Positions 25,091-32,459 of a stretch of 48,306 bases of DNA are shown here, piece by piece. The translations under genes were made by a program, and so were the position numbers. Origin of the DNA: an uncultured Collinsella sp. (lineage in GTDB: Bacteria > Actinomycetota > Coriobacteriia > Coriobacteriales > Coriobacteriaceae); contig CABRFZ010000016.1 of NCBI GenBank assembly GCA_902470365.1, positions 1 to 48,306 of the forward strand. The letters are read 5' to 3'. Each line of letters opens with the position of its first letter. The first letter of the stretch is position 1. The notes under the pieces are model-generated. The model was not told where the DNA came from, made no database searches, and saw only the letters and a list, made by a program, of their open reading frames with translations.

Positions 25091-27265
25091 ATGAACCTCC
25101 GCTCATCTCTTGCCTGCACCTCGAGCGATATCGCTCGCTGGGGGCTGCGCTCCGTCCTTAAGCGCCAGGGTGGCGTACTCCCCGGCCGCATCGCCATGAA
25201 GATCGACCCCGAGTTGCTGAGCGACCTTGCCGGCCTTGTCGACCGCAGCGTGGTGATCACCGGCACCAACGGCAAGACCACCACCTCCAACCTCATCGCC
25301 GACGCTGTTGCCGCCAGCGGTGCCACCGTGGTATGCAACCGCGCCGGCAACAACATGGAGCCGGGCGTGGTGGGTGCACTGCTCGAGGCGCGCAGCGGCC
25401 TCAAGCGAGCCGGCGGCAAGCGCGTGGGCGTTTTTGAATGCGATGAGCTCTACACCGTGCGCGTCCTGCCCAAGCTCAAGCCGACGTACTTCGTGCTGCT
25501 CAACCTGTTCCGCGACCAGCTGGACCGCTACGGCGAGATTGACCACACCCAGGACGTCATCGCCCACGCGCTGGAGCTTTCGCCGACAACGACGCTCATC
25601 TACAACGCCGACGACCCGCTGTGTGCCGCAATCGCCGCGCGCGTTCCCAACGCGAGCATCGCCTTTGGCATCGACGGCGCCACCAACACCGAGTCCGACC
25701 GTATTAGTGACTCACGTTTTTGCTCACAGTGCAACGCACCACTGGAGTATGACTACGTGCAATACGGCCAGCTCGGCGCCTACCATTGCCCCTCGTGCGG
25801 CTGGGCCCGTCCCGCGCTGGTCCGTCGCGTGACGGGCGTGGAGCTCGGCTGCAACGGCTACGACTTTGACCTGGTCTTAGGATCTGCGCCCGACGCGGCT
25901 GCCGCACACATCGCCACACGCTACAACGGCCTGTACATGGTCTACAACGTTGCCGCTGCATTCTTTGCCGCGCACGAGTTGGGCGTGGATACGGCGCTTC
26001 TACAGCCTACGCTCGATGCCTACGTCCCCGCCGGCGGACGCATGGGCCGCTGGGATATCGCCGGCCGCACCGTCGAGGCAAACCTGGCCAAGAATCCCGT
26101 GGGCTTCGATCGACAGATCCAATCCATTAAGACGGCGGGCGGCAGACTCTGCGCTTTCTTCCTTAACGACAACGACGCCGACGGCCACGATGTTTCGTGG
26201 ATCTACGACGTCGACTTTGAGCGCATCGCCGACACGCCGGGTCTTGTCGCCTTTGCCGGCGGCACGCGCGCACACGACATGCAGGTGCGCCTCAAGTACG
26301 CCGGCATCGATGCCGCGATTATCTCGGACGTCGCGCAGGCAATTGGCGCCGTGGCAGACGAGGCCGCCGATGACACCTTCTACGCCGTCGCCAACTACAC
26401 GGCCTTCCCGCCGTTGGTCAAAGAACTCGACGGGCTGAAGGGCAGCACCGCCGACGCTGTTGCTGCCCGCGCCATAGCCCGTGCCGACGGCAGCGCTCTT
26501 CCTGTCGGCATCGCGCCAGTCGAGCTTTCGCGCCCGCTGCGCATCGTCTACCTGTATCCCGATGCCCTTAACCTCTATGGCGACGGCGGCAATGTTATCG
26601 CGCTCGAGCGCCGCTGCGCTTGGCGCGGCATTCCCGTGCGCGTGGACGAGGTCCGTATGGGCGAAACGCTTGATTTGACCGATGCCGATATCGTCATGAT
26701 GGGCGGTGGCTCCGACCGCGACCAGCTAGCCGTGGCACACGAGCTGCTCGCCCAAAAAGACAAGGTCGCGGCCTATGTTGAGGATGGCGGCTCGCTGCTT
26801 GCCATCTGTGGCAGCTATCAGCTGCTCGGCCGTTCGTACTATATGGGTGAGAATCGCATTGAGGGTCTGGGGGTCATTGCCGCCGAAACCGTACGCGGAT
26901 CCGACCGCCTGATCGGCAACGTAGCCGTCAAAACCGATCTGGCACCCGAGCCCTTTGTGGGATTTGAGAACCACGGCGGCCGCACCCTGCTCGATGCAGA
27001 GGCCACGCCACTCGGAACGTCCGTCGTCACGGGCACCGGCAACAACGGCGACGATGGCCTTGAGGGTCTGATCTACAAGGGCGTCATCGGCACGTACCTG
27101 CACGGGCCGGCGCTGCCCAAGAACCCCGAACTCGCCGACTGGCTGATCGCGCACGCCCTCGAGCGCCGCGGCGATGCGCAGGCCGCCGCCCTGCTGCCGC
27201 TCAAGCCCCTCGACGACACCTACGAGCACGCCGCCCACGACGCAGCCATGAAGCTCCTCCCCTAG
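25091..27265 (+). CDS. murT-gatD: MurT-GatD fusion: lipid II isoglutaminyl synthase in one chain
   Basis: The 724-residue protein amidates the alpha-carboxyl of D-glutamate in lipid II, using glutamine and ATP. Residues 1 to about 470 are MurT: Mur-ligase P-loop ITGTNGKTTTS (56-66), a four-cysteine zinc ribbon (Cys211, 214, 233, 236), and the DUF1727 C-terminal domain with DVSWIYD (367-373). Residues about 480-724 are GatD, a CobB/CobQ-like amidotransferase: YGDGGNVIALERR (496-508), nucleophile Cys573 in AICGSYQLLG and catalytic His671 in TYLHGP. In Staphylococcus and most others these are two separate genes; here no stop or start separates them. The length equals the sum of the two. The start has AGGAACGG upstream. 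Confidence 0.9.
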   Translation: MNLRSSLACTSSDIARWGLRSVLKRQGGVLPGRIAMKIDPELLSDLAGLVDRSVVITGTNGKTTTSNLIADAVAASGATVVCNRAGNNMEPGVVGALLEARSGLKRAGGKRVGVFECDELYTVRVLPKLKPTYFVLLNLFRDQLDRYGEIDHTQDVIAHALELSPTTTLIYNADDPLCAAIAARVPNASIAFGIDGATNTESDRISDSRFCSQCNAPLEYDYVQYGQLGAYHCPSCGWARPALVRRVTGVELGCNGYDFDLVLGSAPDAAAAHIATRYNGLYMVYNVAAAFFAAHELGVDTALLQPTLDAYVPAGGRMGRWDIAGRTVEANLAKNPVGFDRQIQSIKTAGGRLCAFFLNDNDADGHDVSWIYDVDFERIADTPGLVAFAGGTRAHDMQVRLKYAGIDAAIISDVAQAIGAVADEAADDTFYAVANYTAFPPLVKELDGLKGSTADAVAARAIARADGSALPVGIAPVELSRPLRIVYLYPDALNLYGDGGNVIALERRCAWRGIPVRVDEVRMGETLDLTDADIVMMGGGSDRDQLAVAHELLAQKDKVAAYVEDGGSLLAICGSYQLLGRSYYMGENRIEGLGVIAAETVRGSDRLIGNVAVKTDLAPEPFVGFENHGGRTLLDAEATPLGTSVVTGTGNNGDDGLEGLIYKGVIGTYLHGPALPKNPELADWLIAHALERRGDAQAAALLPLKPLDDTYEHAAHDAAMKLLP

Positions 27266-27274
27266 CACCTCACA

Positions 27275-27308
27275 ACCACAAAGGGGACAGGCACCTTTGT
27301 GGTGGTTT
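27275..27308 (+). terminator. Rho-independent terminator
   Basis: A 10-bp stem (27275-27284 with 27294-27303, ACCACAAAGG and complement) is followed by GGTTTT. It ends the operon 22926-27265. Confidence 0.7.
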
Positions 27309-27329
27309 TGACCCATCCCAGCGGTTTGT

Positions 27330-27463
27330 CTCAATCTGTAACATCTAGACCGTTAAAAGTCGTCTTACTGTTACAGAATGAGATGTTCGTCCCGACGCCT
27401 GCCTTTTGTCTCGATCTGTAACAGCTAGAGCCGATTTGCCCGCCCAGATGTTACAGGTTGAGA
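27330..27463. repeat. Two tandem palindromic repeat units, 80-bp period
   Basis: Unit 1 pairs TCTCAATCTGTAACA (27330-27344) with its near-complement at 27369-27383 (14 of 15). Unit 2 pairs TCTCGATCTGTAACA (27410-27424) with 27449-27463 (13 of 15). The left arms are followed by CATCTAGA or CAGCTAGA. The units start exactly 80 bases apart and resemble REP/BIME-type elements between convergent or spaced genes. Confidence 0.65.
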
Positions 27464-27564
27464 TATTTGAAGATCGGGATAGAGAGCCAGCTCCTATGTG
27501 GTGGTTTTCCAGTTTGCCAACGATATACGCGCCGGCAAAAAAGTCTGCTATACTCTTTCCCGCT

Positions 27565-27641
27565 GTCCCCATCGTCTAGCGGCCAAGGACGCCACCCTTT
27601 CAAGGTGGATATCGCGGGTTCGAATCCCGCTGGGGGCACCA
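27565..27641 (+). tRNA. tRNA-Glu (anticodon TTC)
   Basis: The acceptor stem GTCCCCA pairs with TGGGGGC. The D-arm contains TAGCGGCCAAGGAC. The anticodon arm CCACC-CTTTCAA-GGTGG holds TTC, and the T-arm contains GCGGGTTCGAATCCCGC. CCA is encoded at 27639-27641. A terminator follows at 27653. The last 18 bases recur at 27812-27829. Confidence 0.95.
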
Positions 27642-27652
27642 CAAAATCTGAG

Positions 27653-27684
27653 AAGCCCGTTACCAATTCGGTGGCGGGCTTTTT
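27653..27684 (+). terminator. Rho-independent terminator of tRNA-Glu
   Basis: AAGCCCG-TTACC pairs with GGTGG-CGGGCTT and is followed by TTTTT. A near-copy of this terminator recurs at 27841-27872 within the duplicated block. Confidence 0.75.
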
Positions 27685-27811
27685 GCTACCCATGCGCCGG
27701 GATTCGAACCCGACAGGGTGCGGAGCTGAGGAAACGCGAAGCGTTTTCCAGCGCAGCACGCAAGGAGCGAAGCGACGCGGCGAAAGCGGGCGGCGTCAGC
27801 CGCACGCGGAC

Positions 27812-27900
27812 ATCCCGCTGGGGGCACCATTTAAATCGAGAAGCCCGTTGCCCCCGCGGTGACGGGCTTTTTGCTACCGATACGCCGGGATTCGAACCCC
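27812..27900 (+). repeat. Duplicated tRNA-Glu 3' end with terminator
   Basis: ATCCCGCTGGGGGCACCA at 27812-27829 is an exact copy of the tRNA 3' end at 27624-27641, 188 bases apart. The copy continues through a second version of the terminator and through GCTACC and CGCCGGGATTCGAACCC, so the whole block is a diverged 188-bp tandem duplication. CGGGATTCGAACCCG is the complement of a tRNA T-arm. Confidence 0.7.
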
Positions 27901-27934
27901 GAGGGCATTAAATCACACTGTCATCCAAGGGACC

Positions 27935-28153
27935 GTGGGCAAAAAATAGCAAATATGAGTACTGTTATCAATTTAGTAACAGCGATTTCATGCCATCAGA
28001 AGGCGATTTAGACGCCAGGGGTCCTACGGCGGAAGAATTGCAGACGTTTATCGGCTAAGTACTTGGACATATGTTGCGTAACACTTCATATTTTGCAAAT
28101 AAATAATGCTACAGGACTTGTGACAGTACTCATATTTGACGTTTTTTGCCCAC
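27935..28153. mobile_element. MITE-like element with 31-bp terminal inverted repeats
   Basis: The arms at 27935-27965 and 28123-28153 match as inverted repeats in 28 of 31 positions. They begin GTGGGCAAAAAA and end in its complement, and enclose 157 bases without a coding frame. The element is AT-rich in contrast to its flanks. No clear target-site duplication is visible. It may be a non-autonomous transposon or a folded RNA. Confidence 0.55.
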
Positions 28154-28211
28154 AACCCTTTATACCTAGGCATATCGGCGGCAAAACGGGCTTCAAAGCG
28201 CCCTTCGCAAA

Positions 28212-28246
28212 CAAAAGCCGGGGCCCGCATGATGCGGACCCCGGCT
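28212..28246 (-). terminator. Rho-independent terminator of glnN
   Basis: A strong stem (28216-28228 with 28234-28246, AGCCGGGGCCCGC with a near-complement) is followed on the minus strand by TTTGTTTG, 29 bases past the glnN stop. Confidence 0.75.
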
Positions 28247-28275
28247 CAATGCCGTGACGATATGTCAGTTACGCT

Positions 28276-30363
28276 CTACACGTAGAACAGGATGTCGTCG
28301 TAGGTCGGAACCGGCCAGTAGTCGGCAGCCACGATCTCCTCCATGGCGTCCACGGCGGCACGCAGCGTATCCATAGCGGGGACGACCTCGTGTGCATACA
28401 CGTTGGCCTGCTCCTGGCCATCGAGGCCCTCGGCCTTCTGATGCACGGCGTCGAGCGCCTTGATGGAGTCGTTGATGGTGGTGATACCGTTGCAGAGCTT
28501 GTTGAGCGTGTTCTGCTCGCACTGCATGGCGGCCTCGGCACCGGCGGCACGAATAGTCTCAAGGCCCTTAGCGACCTTGGTGGCATAGGCGGTAATGACC
28601 GGGCGATAGGTACGACGCGCCTCGCGAACCATCGTGGTGGCCTCGATGTTCATGAGCTTGTTGTACTTCTCGAGCTTGCAGTCGTAGCGGCACTGAGCCT
28701 CGGCCTTGGTCAGGACACCCGTCTCCTCAAAGAGCGCGATGGCCTTTTCGGAAACAAAGGCGGGCAGGGCGTCGGCCGTGGTCTTGTTGTTGGCAAGGCC
28801 GCGCTTCTCGGCCTCAACGGGCCACTCGTCGGAGTAGCCATCACCGGAGAACAGGATGCGCTGGTGGTCGGTCAGGACCTTCTTGCAGTACTCGAGCGCA
28901 GCGTCCTGGAACTCATCCTCGGGCGTACCCTCAAGCGCGTCGGCGAAGGACTTGAGCGACTTGGCCACGGCGGCATCGAGCACCAGGTTGGAGTCGGAGA
29001 CGTTCTGCTCGGAGCCGCAGGCACGGAACTCGAACTTATTGCCAGTAAAGGCAAACGGGGAGGTGCGGTTGCGGTCGGTGTTGTCCTGCATCAGCTTGGG
29101 CAGGGTATCGGCGCCCAGGTCGAGCACGCCGCGCGTGGCATGAACGGAAGCCTTGCCATCGATGATCTTCTCGACGACCTCGGTAAGCTGGTCGCCCAGG
29201 AAGATGGACATAATCGCCGGAGGAGCCTCATTGGCGCCCAGACGATGATCGTTGCCGGCCGAGGCAACAGAGGCACGCAGGAGCTCCTGATAGTTATCGA
29301 CGGCCTCGATCACCGCGGTGAGGAAGACGATGAACTGCAGGTTGTCGAGCGGGGTGTCGCCCGGATCGAGCAGGTTCTCGGACTCGGTGCCAAGCGACCA
29401 GTTGTTGTGCTTGCCCGAACCATTGATGCCCTCAAAGGGCTTCTCGTGCAGCAGGCAGACCAAGTCGTGGCGGGAGGCGATGAGCTTCATCTTCTCCATC
29501 ATGACCAGATTCTGGTCGATGGCCTCGTTGACTTCGCCATAGACGGGAGCAAGCTCATGCTGGCAGGGAGCAACCTCGTTGTGCTTGGTCTTGGCGGGAA
29601 TGCCAAGCGCCCACAGTTCATCGTCCAGGTCCTTCATATAGGCCGAGACGGTGGGGCGGATAGCGCCAAAGTAGTGCTCCTCGAGCTCCTGGCCCTTGCA
29701 TGGAGCAGCACCAAAGAGGGTGCGGCCGGTGATGACCAGGTCCTTGCGCTTGCGGTAAGCGTCCTTCTTGATCAGGAAGTACTCCTGCTCGTCGCCCACG
29801 GAAGGAACGACCTTCTTGGGGGTCTTACCGAACAGCGCCAAAACGCGCTTAGACTCACGCGAGAGCGCGGTCATGGAACGCAGCAGCGGGGTCTTCTTGT
29901 CCAGGGCCTCGCCCGTGTAGGAGCAGAAAGCCGTGGGGATGCACAGGACATCGTCCTTGATAAAGGCGGGGCTAGTGGGGTCCCAAGCGGTGTAGCCACG
30001 GGCCTCGAAGGTAGCACGCAGGCCGCCGTTGGGGAAGCTCGAGGCATCGGGCTCGCCCTGGATGAGGTTCTTGCCCGTAAACTTGGTAATGGCGGTGCCG
30101 TCGTGGTTGGGCTCCAGGAAGCTGTCGTGCTTCTCGGAAGTAATGCCCGAAAGCGGCTGGAACCAGTGCGCGTAGTGCGTCGCGCCCTTGGAGATGGCCC
30201 AGACCTTCATGGCATGGGCAACGGCGTTGGCCACATCCAGGTCGAGCGGCTCACCGCCCTCGAGGGTTGCAGCAAGGCGCTTCCAAATGTCCTTGGGGAG
30301 GTAGTCCTTCATGACTTCCTCAGAGAACACCATGGTCCCGAAGCGGTCAGTAAGATCGGCCAT
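28276..30363 (-). CDS. glnN: Glutamine synthetase type III
   Basis: The 695-residue enzyme makes glutamine from glutamate, ammonia and ATP. Its length and motifs are those of GSIII rather than the 450-residue GSI: N-terminal MVFSEEVMKDYLPKDIWKRL, the central GINGSGKHNNWSLGTESENL (glutamate and ATP-binding region), EAPPAIMSIFLGDQL and NRTSPFAFTGNKFEFRACGS. GSIII forms dodecamers and lacks the adenylylation control of GSI. The ATG at 30363 has GAAGGGAG upstream; the longer frame to 30426 has no homology. The gene is monocistronic by its terminator. A promoter should lie in the 426-bp region upstream. Confidence 0.95.
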   Translation of the reverse strand: MADLTDRFGTMVFSEEVMKDYLPKDIWKRLAATLEGGEPLDLDVANAVAHAMKVWAISKGATHYAHWFQPLSGITSEKHDSFLEPNHDGTAITKFTGKNLIQGEPDASSFPNGGLRATFEARGYTAWDPTSPAFIKDDVLCIPTAFCSYTGEALDKKTPLLRSMTALSRESKRVLALFGKTPKKVVPSVGDEQEYFLIKKDAYRKRKDLVITGRTLFGAAPCKGQELEEHYFGAIRPTVSAYMKDLDDELWALGIPAKTKHNEVAPCQHELAPVYGEVNEAIDQNLVMMEKMKLIASRHDLVCLLHEKPFEGINGSGKHNNWSLGTESENLLDPGDTPLDNLQFIVFLTAVIEAVDNYQELLRASVASAGNDHRLGANEAPPAIMSIFLGDQLTEVVEKIIDGKASVHATRGVLDLGADTLPKLMQDNTDRNRTSPFAFTGNKFEFRACGSEQNVSDSNLVLDAAVAKSLKSFADALEGTPEDEFQDAALEYCKKVLTDHQRILFSGDGYSDEWPVEAEKRGLANNKTTADALPAFVSEKAIALFEETGVLTKAEAQCRYDCKLEKYNKLMNIEATTMVREARRTYRPVITAYATKVAKGLETIRAAGAEAAMQCEQNTLNKLCNGITTINDSIKALDAVHQKAEGLDGQEQANVYAHEVVPAMDTLRAAVDAMEEIVAADYWPVPTYDDILFYV

Positions 30364-30789
30364 ACGGAACTCCCTTCGTATCGGCACCGCGTGAGAAGCG
30401 GTGTTGATTACTAACGAACGAGTCATAGCTTAGACTCGCCGTGTTTCCGCGACATTACCGTTATGTTGCTGTCGCGAAACCAATCAATGAGGTTACCCTA
30501 TCGAGGCGGCGTTGCCACCCTCAACAGCCAATCAACTGTATAAATAGCAGACCTCTCCCCATGGTTTAAGGGTAGTCAATTTGGGATGGAGCTCTATTAA
30601 CTGGTATTTTGCATCAGATACCAGTCTTTATAGTCCGTGCCTAGATTAGCCGCTCTGTTATAGGAAATGCCGATAGCAAGGCATCTTTGATTGGTATCCT
30701 CAAATAGCGAGTGAAACTCCACCGTGGCACAGTGGTGCTGTAGAATCCTTACAACACATCACACTATTACGTATCTAGAGGAGCACGAT
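30364..30789. promoter_or_regulatory. Divergent glnN/metF control region
   Basis: No gene is seen. A hairpin with one bulged base pairs GTTTCCGCGACA (30443-30454) with TGTCGCGAAAC (30470-30480), and a shorter one pairs ACTGGTAT (30600-30607) with ATACCAGT (30618-30625). Either could be an operator or leader element. I looked for SAM or cobalamin riboswitch cores upstream of metF and see none. Confidence 0.4.
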
Positions 30790-31662
30790 ATGCGCGTCGA
30801 CGAGGTTTTTAAGCAGGCAGCATCCCAGGGCACCGCACCCGTTTCGTTTGAGATGTTCCCGCCCAAGGGCGAGCTCACCCTCGACACGGCTCGCGAGGTG
30901 GCAGGCAATCTGTGCAAGCTTTCGCCGAGCTTTGTCTCGGTCACATGCTCGGCCGGCGGCTCGGGCAACGGTGCCACCACCGCCCCCATCGCGCATATGA
31001 TTTCGAGCGAATTCGACACGCCCTCGGTGGCACACCTCACCTGCGTGGGCCGCACCCACGCCGACATCGCCGCCAAGATCGACGAGTATCGCACCGCCGG
31101 CGTTGAAAACATCCTGGCCCTGCGTGGCGATCTCCCTGCCGGCGCGACCGAGGACGACAAGCCCGCCTCCGACTACGCCTACGCCCGCGACCTCATCCCC
31201 GAGCTCGTCGACGCCGGCTTTTGCGTGGGCGCCGCAGCCTACCCCGAGGGCCACATTGCCTGTGAGGATCTCAACCTCTCGGTCGAACACCTCAAGCAAA
31301 AACAGGACGCCGGCGCGAGCTTCTTTGTGACACAGCTCTTCTTTGATAACGAGTGCTTCTACCGTTTTCGCGAGCTTGCCGACAAGGCCGGTATCACCGT
31401 GCCCATTACCGCGGGCATCATGCCGTTTATGGGCAAGTCGCAGATCAGCCGCATGGTCTTTATGTGCGGCGCGTCGCTGCCCTCCCCCGTCATCAAGATT
31501 CTCGCCAAGTACGAGAACGACCCCGAGAGCCTGCAGGCAGCCGGTGTAGATTATGCCGCCCGCCAGCTTTGCGACCTCAAGGAGCACGGCGCCGACGGCC
31601 TGCACCTGTACACTATGAACCGTCCTGCGATCGCCGCGACCATTATGGAGCGCCTGGGGTAA
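30790..31662 (+). CDS. metF: Methylenetetrahydrofolate reductase
   Basis: The 290-residue TIM-barrel flavoprotein reduces methylene-THF to methyl-THF, the methyl donor for methionine synthase. Family motifs: SFEMFPPKGELTLDTA near the start, HLTCVGRT, ENILALRGDLPAG, and FFVTQLFFDNECFYRF, then GIMPFMGKSQISRM. The ATG at 30790 has AGAGGAG upstream. Its stop overlaps the start of the MetH activation protein (TAATG), and metH follows, so all three form one methionine operon. Confidence 0.95.
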   Translation: MRVDEVFKQAASQGTAPVSFEMFPPKGELTLDTAREVAGNLCKLSPSFVSVTCSAGGSGNGATTAPIAHMISSEFDTPSVAHLTCVGRTHADIAAKIDEYRTAGVENILALRGDLPAGATEDDKPASDYAYARDLIPELVDAGFCVGAAAYPEGHIACEDLNLSVEHLKQKQDAGASFFVTQLFFDNECFYRFRELADKAGITVPITAGIMPFMGKSQISRMVFMCGASLPSPVIKILAKYENDPESLQAAGVDYAARQLCDLKEHGADGLHLYTMNRPAIAATIMERLG

Positions 31663-32450
31663 TGGAAAAACCGCACATCGATACAATCGCTGTCGAAGTG
31701 CCGGCCGACCTTGCGTCGCCGGCGCTTTACCGTGTCGATGCTGCGCGCCATCCCCGTGTCGACCGTGCCGAGATGCTGCGGTATCTGGGTTACGGCGGCC
31801 AGCAGATTGAGCCCGAGCTGTCGCAGCGTATTGAGCTTGTGGTCGAGCGTCTGGAATTGGACATTGAGCCCCGTGGCGTGCGCCGCGTGTTTGCCGTCGA
31901 TGCCACGGGTGTGGACGAGCAGGGAGAACCTTGCATCCGTCTGGTCGGCACCAATGTTGAGCTGCGCGGTCGTGATATCTATCGTCATCTTAAGGACGCC
32001 CGCTTTGCCGCGCTCATGGCATGCACCCTCGGCATGGACGCCGAGCGTCGCCTGCGCACCACGGGAGCCCAACATCCCCTGGAGGGCGCCGTGCTCGACG
32101 CCGCGTGCTCCGCTTACGTGGAAGCCGCCGTCGAGCAGATGGACCAGCAGGTCAAGGCTGCGGCCGCCGCACACGGACTCGCCGGCAACTGGCGCTTCAG
32201 TCCCGGCTATGGCGACTGCCCGCTCTCGGCCCAGCGCTCGATCGTCAATGCGCTCAACGCCACGCGGCTCATCGGGCTTACCGTCACACCCACCAGCCTG
32301 CTCATGCCCACCAAAAGCGTGACCGCGGTGATCGGCCTATTCGACGGCGAGGTCCACGACGCCCAGAGCCGCCCCACCTGCAATATCTGCCGCATGCGCG
32401 AACACTGCCGCTTCCGCGCCGCCCACACCACCTGCTATTCCAGCCATTAG
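31662..32450 (+). CDS. Stand-alone methionine synthase activation-domain protein
   Basis: The 262-residue protein corresponds to the C-terminal SAM-binding reactivation domain of cobalamin-dependent MetH. Visible signatures are YLGYGG near the front and the SAM-binding RFSPGYGDCPLSAQ, followed by LTPT.SLLMPTKSVTAVIG-like sequence (VTPTSLLMPTKSVTAVIGLF here). It ends with a cysteine cluster CNICRMREHC. It should reductively methylate oxidised cob(II)alamin bound to the neighbouring MetH, which lacks this domain. Its start overlaps the metF stop, and metH begins nine bases after its own stop, so stoichiometric expression is likely. Confidence 0.88.
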   Translation: MEKPHIDTIAVEVPADLASPALYRVDAARHPRVDRAEMLRYLGYGGQQIEPELSQRIELVVERLELDIEPRGVRRVFAVDATGVDEQGEPCIRLVGTNVELRGRDIYRHLKDARFAALMACTLGMDAERRLRTTGAQHPLEGAVLDAACSAYVEAAVEQMDQQVKAAAAAHGLAGNWRFSPGYGDCPLSAQRSIVNALNATRLIGLTVTPTSLLMPTKSVTAVIGLFDGEVHDAQSRPTCNICRMREHCRFRAAHTTCYSSH

Positions 32451-32459
32451 GAGCCCCCG

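Noticed and set aside
30364..30789. Possible SAM or cobalamin riboswitch upstream of metF
   Set aside because: Neither the conserved SAM-I core nor a B12-box-like sequence was found; only simple hairpins are present.
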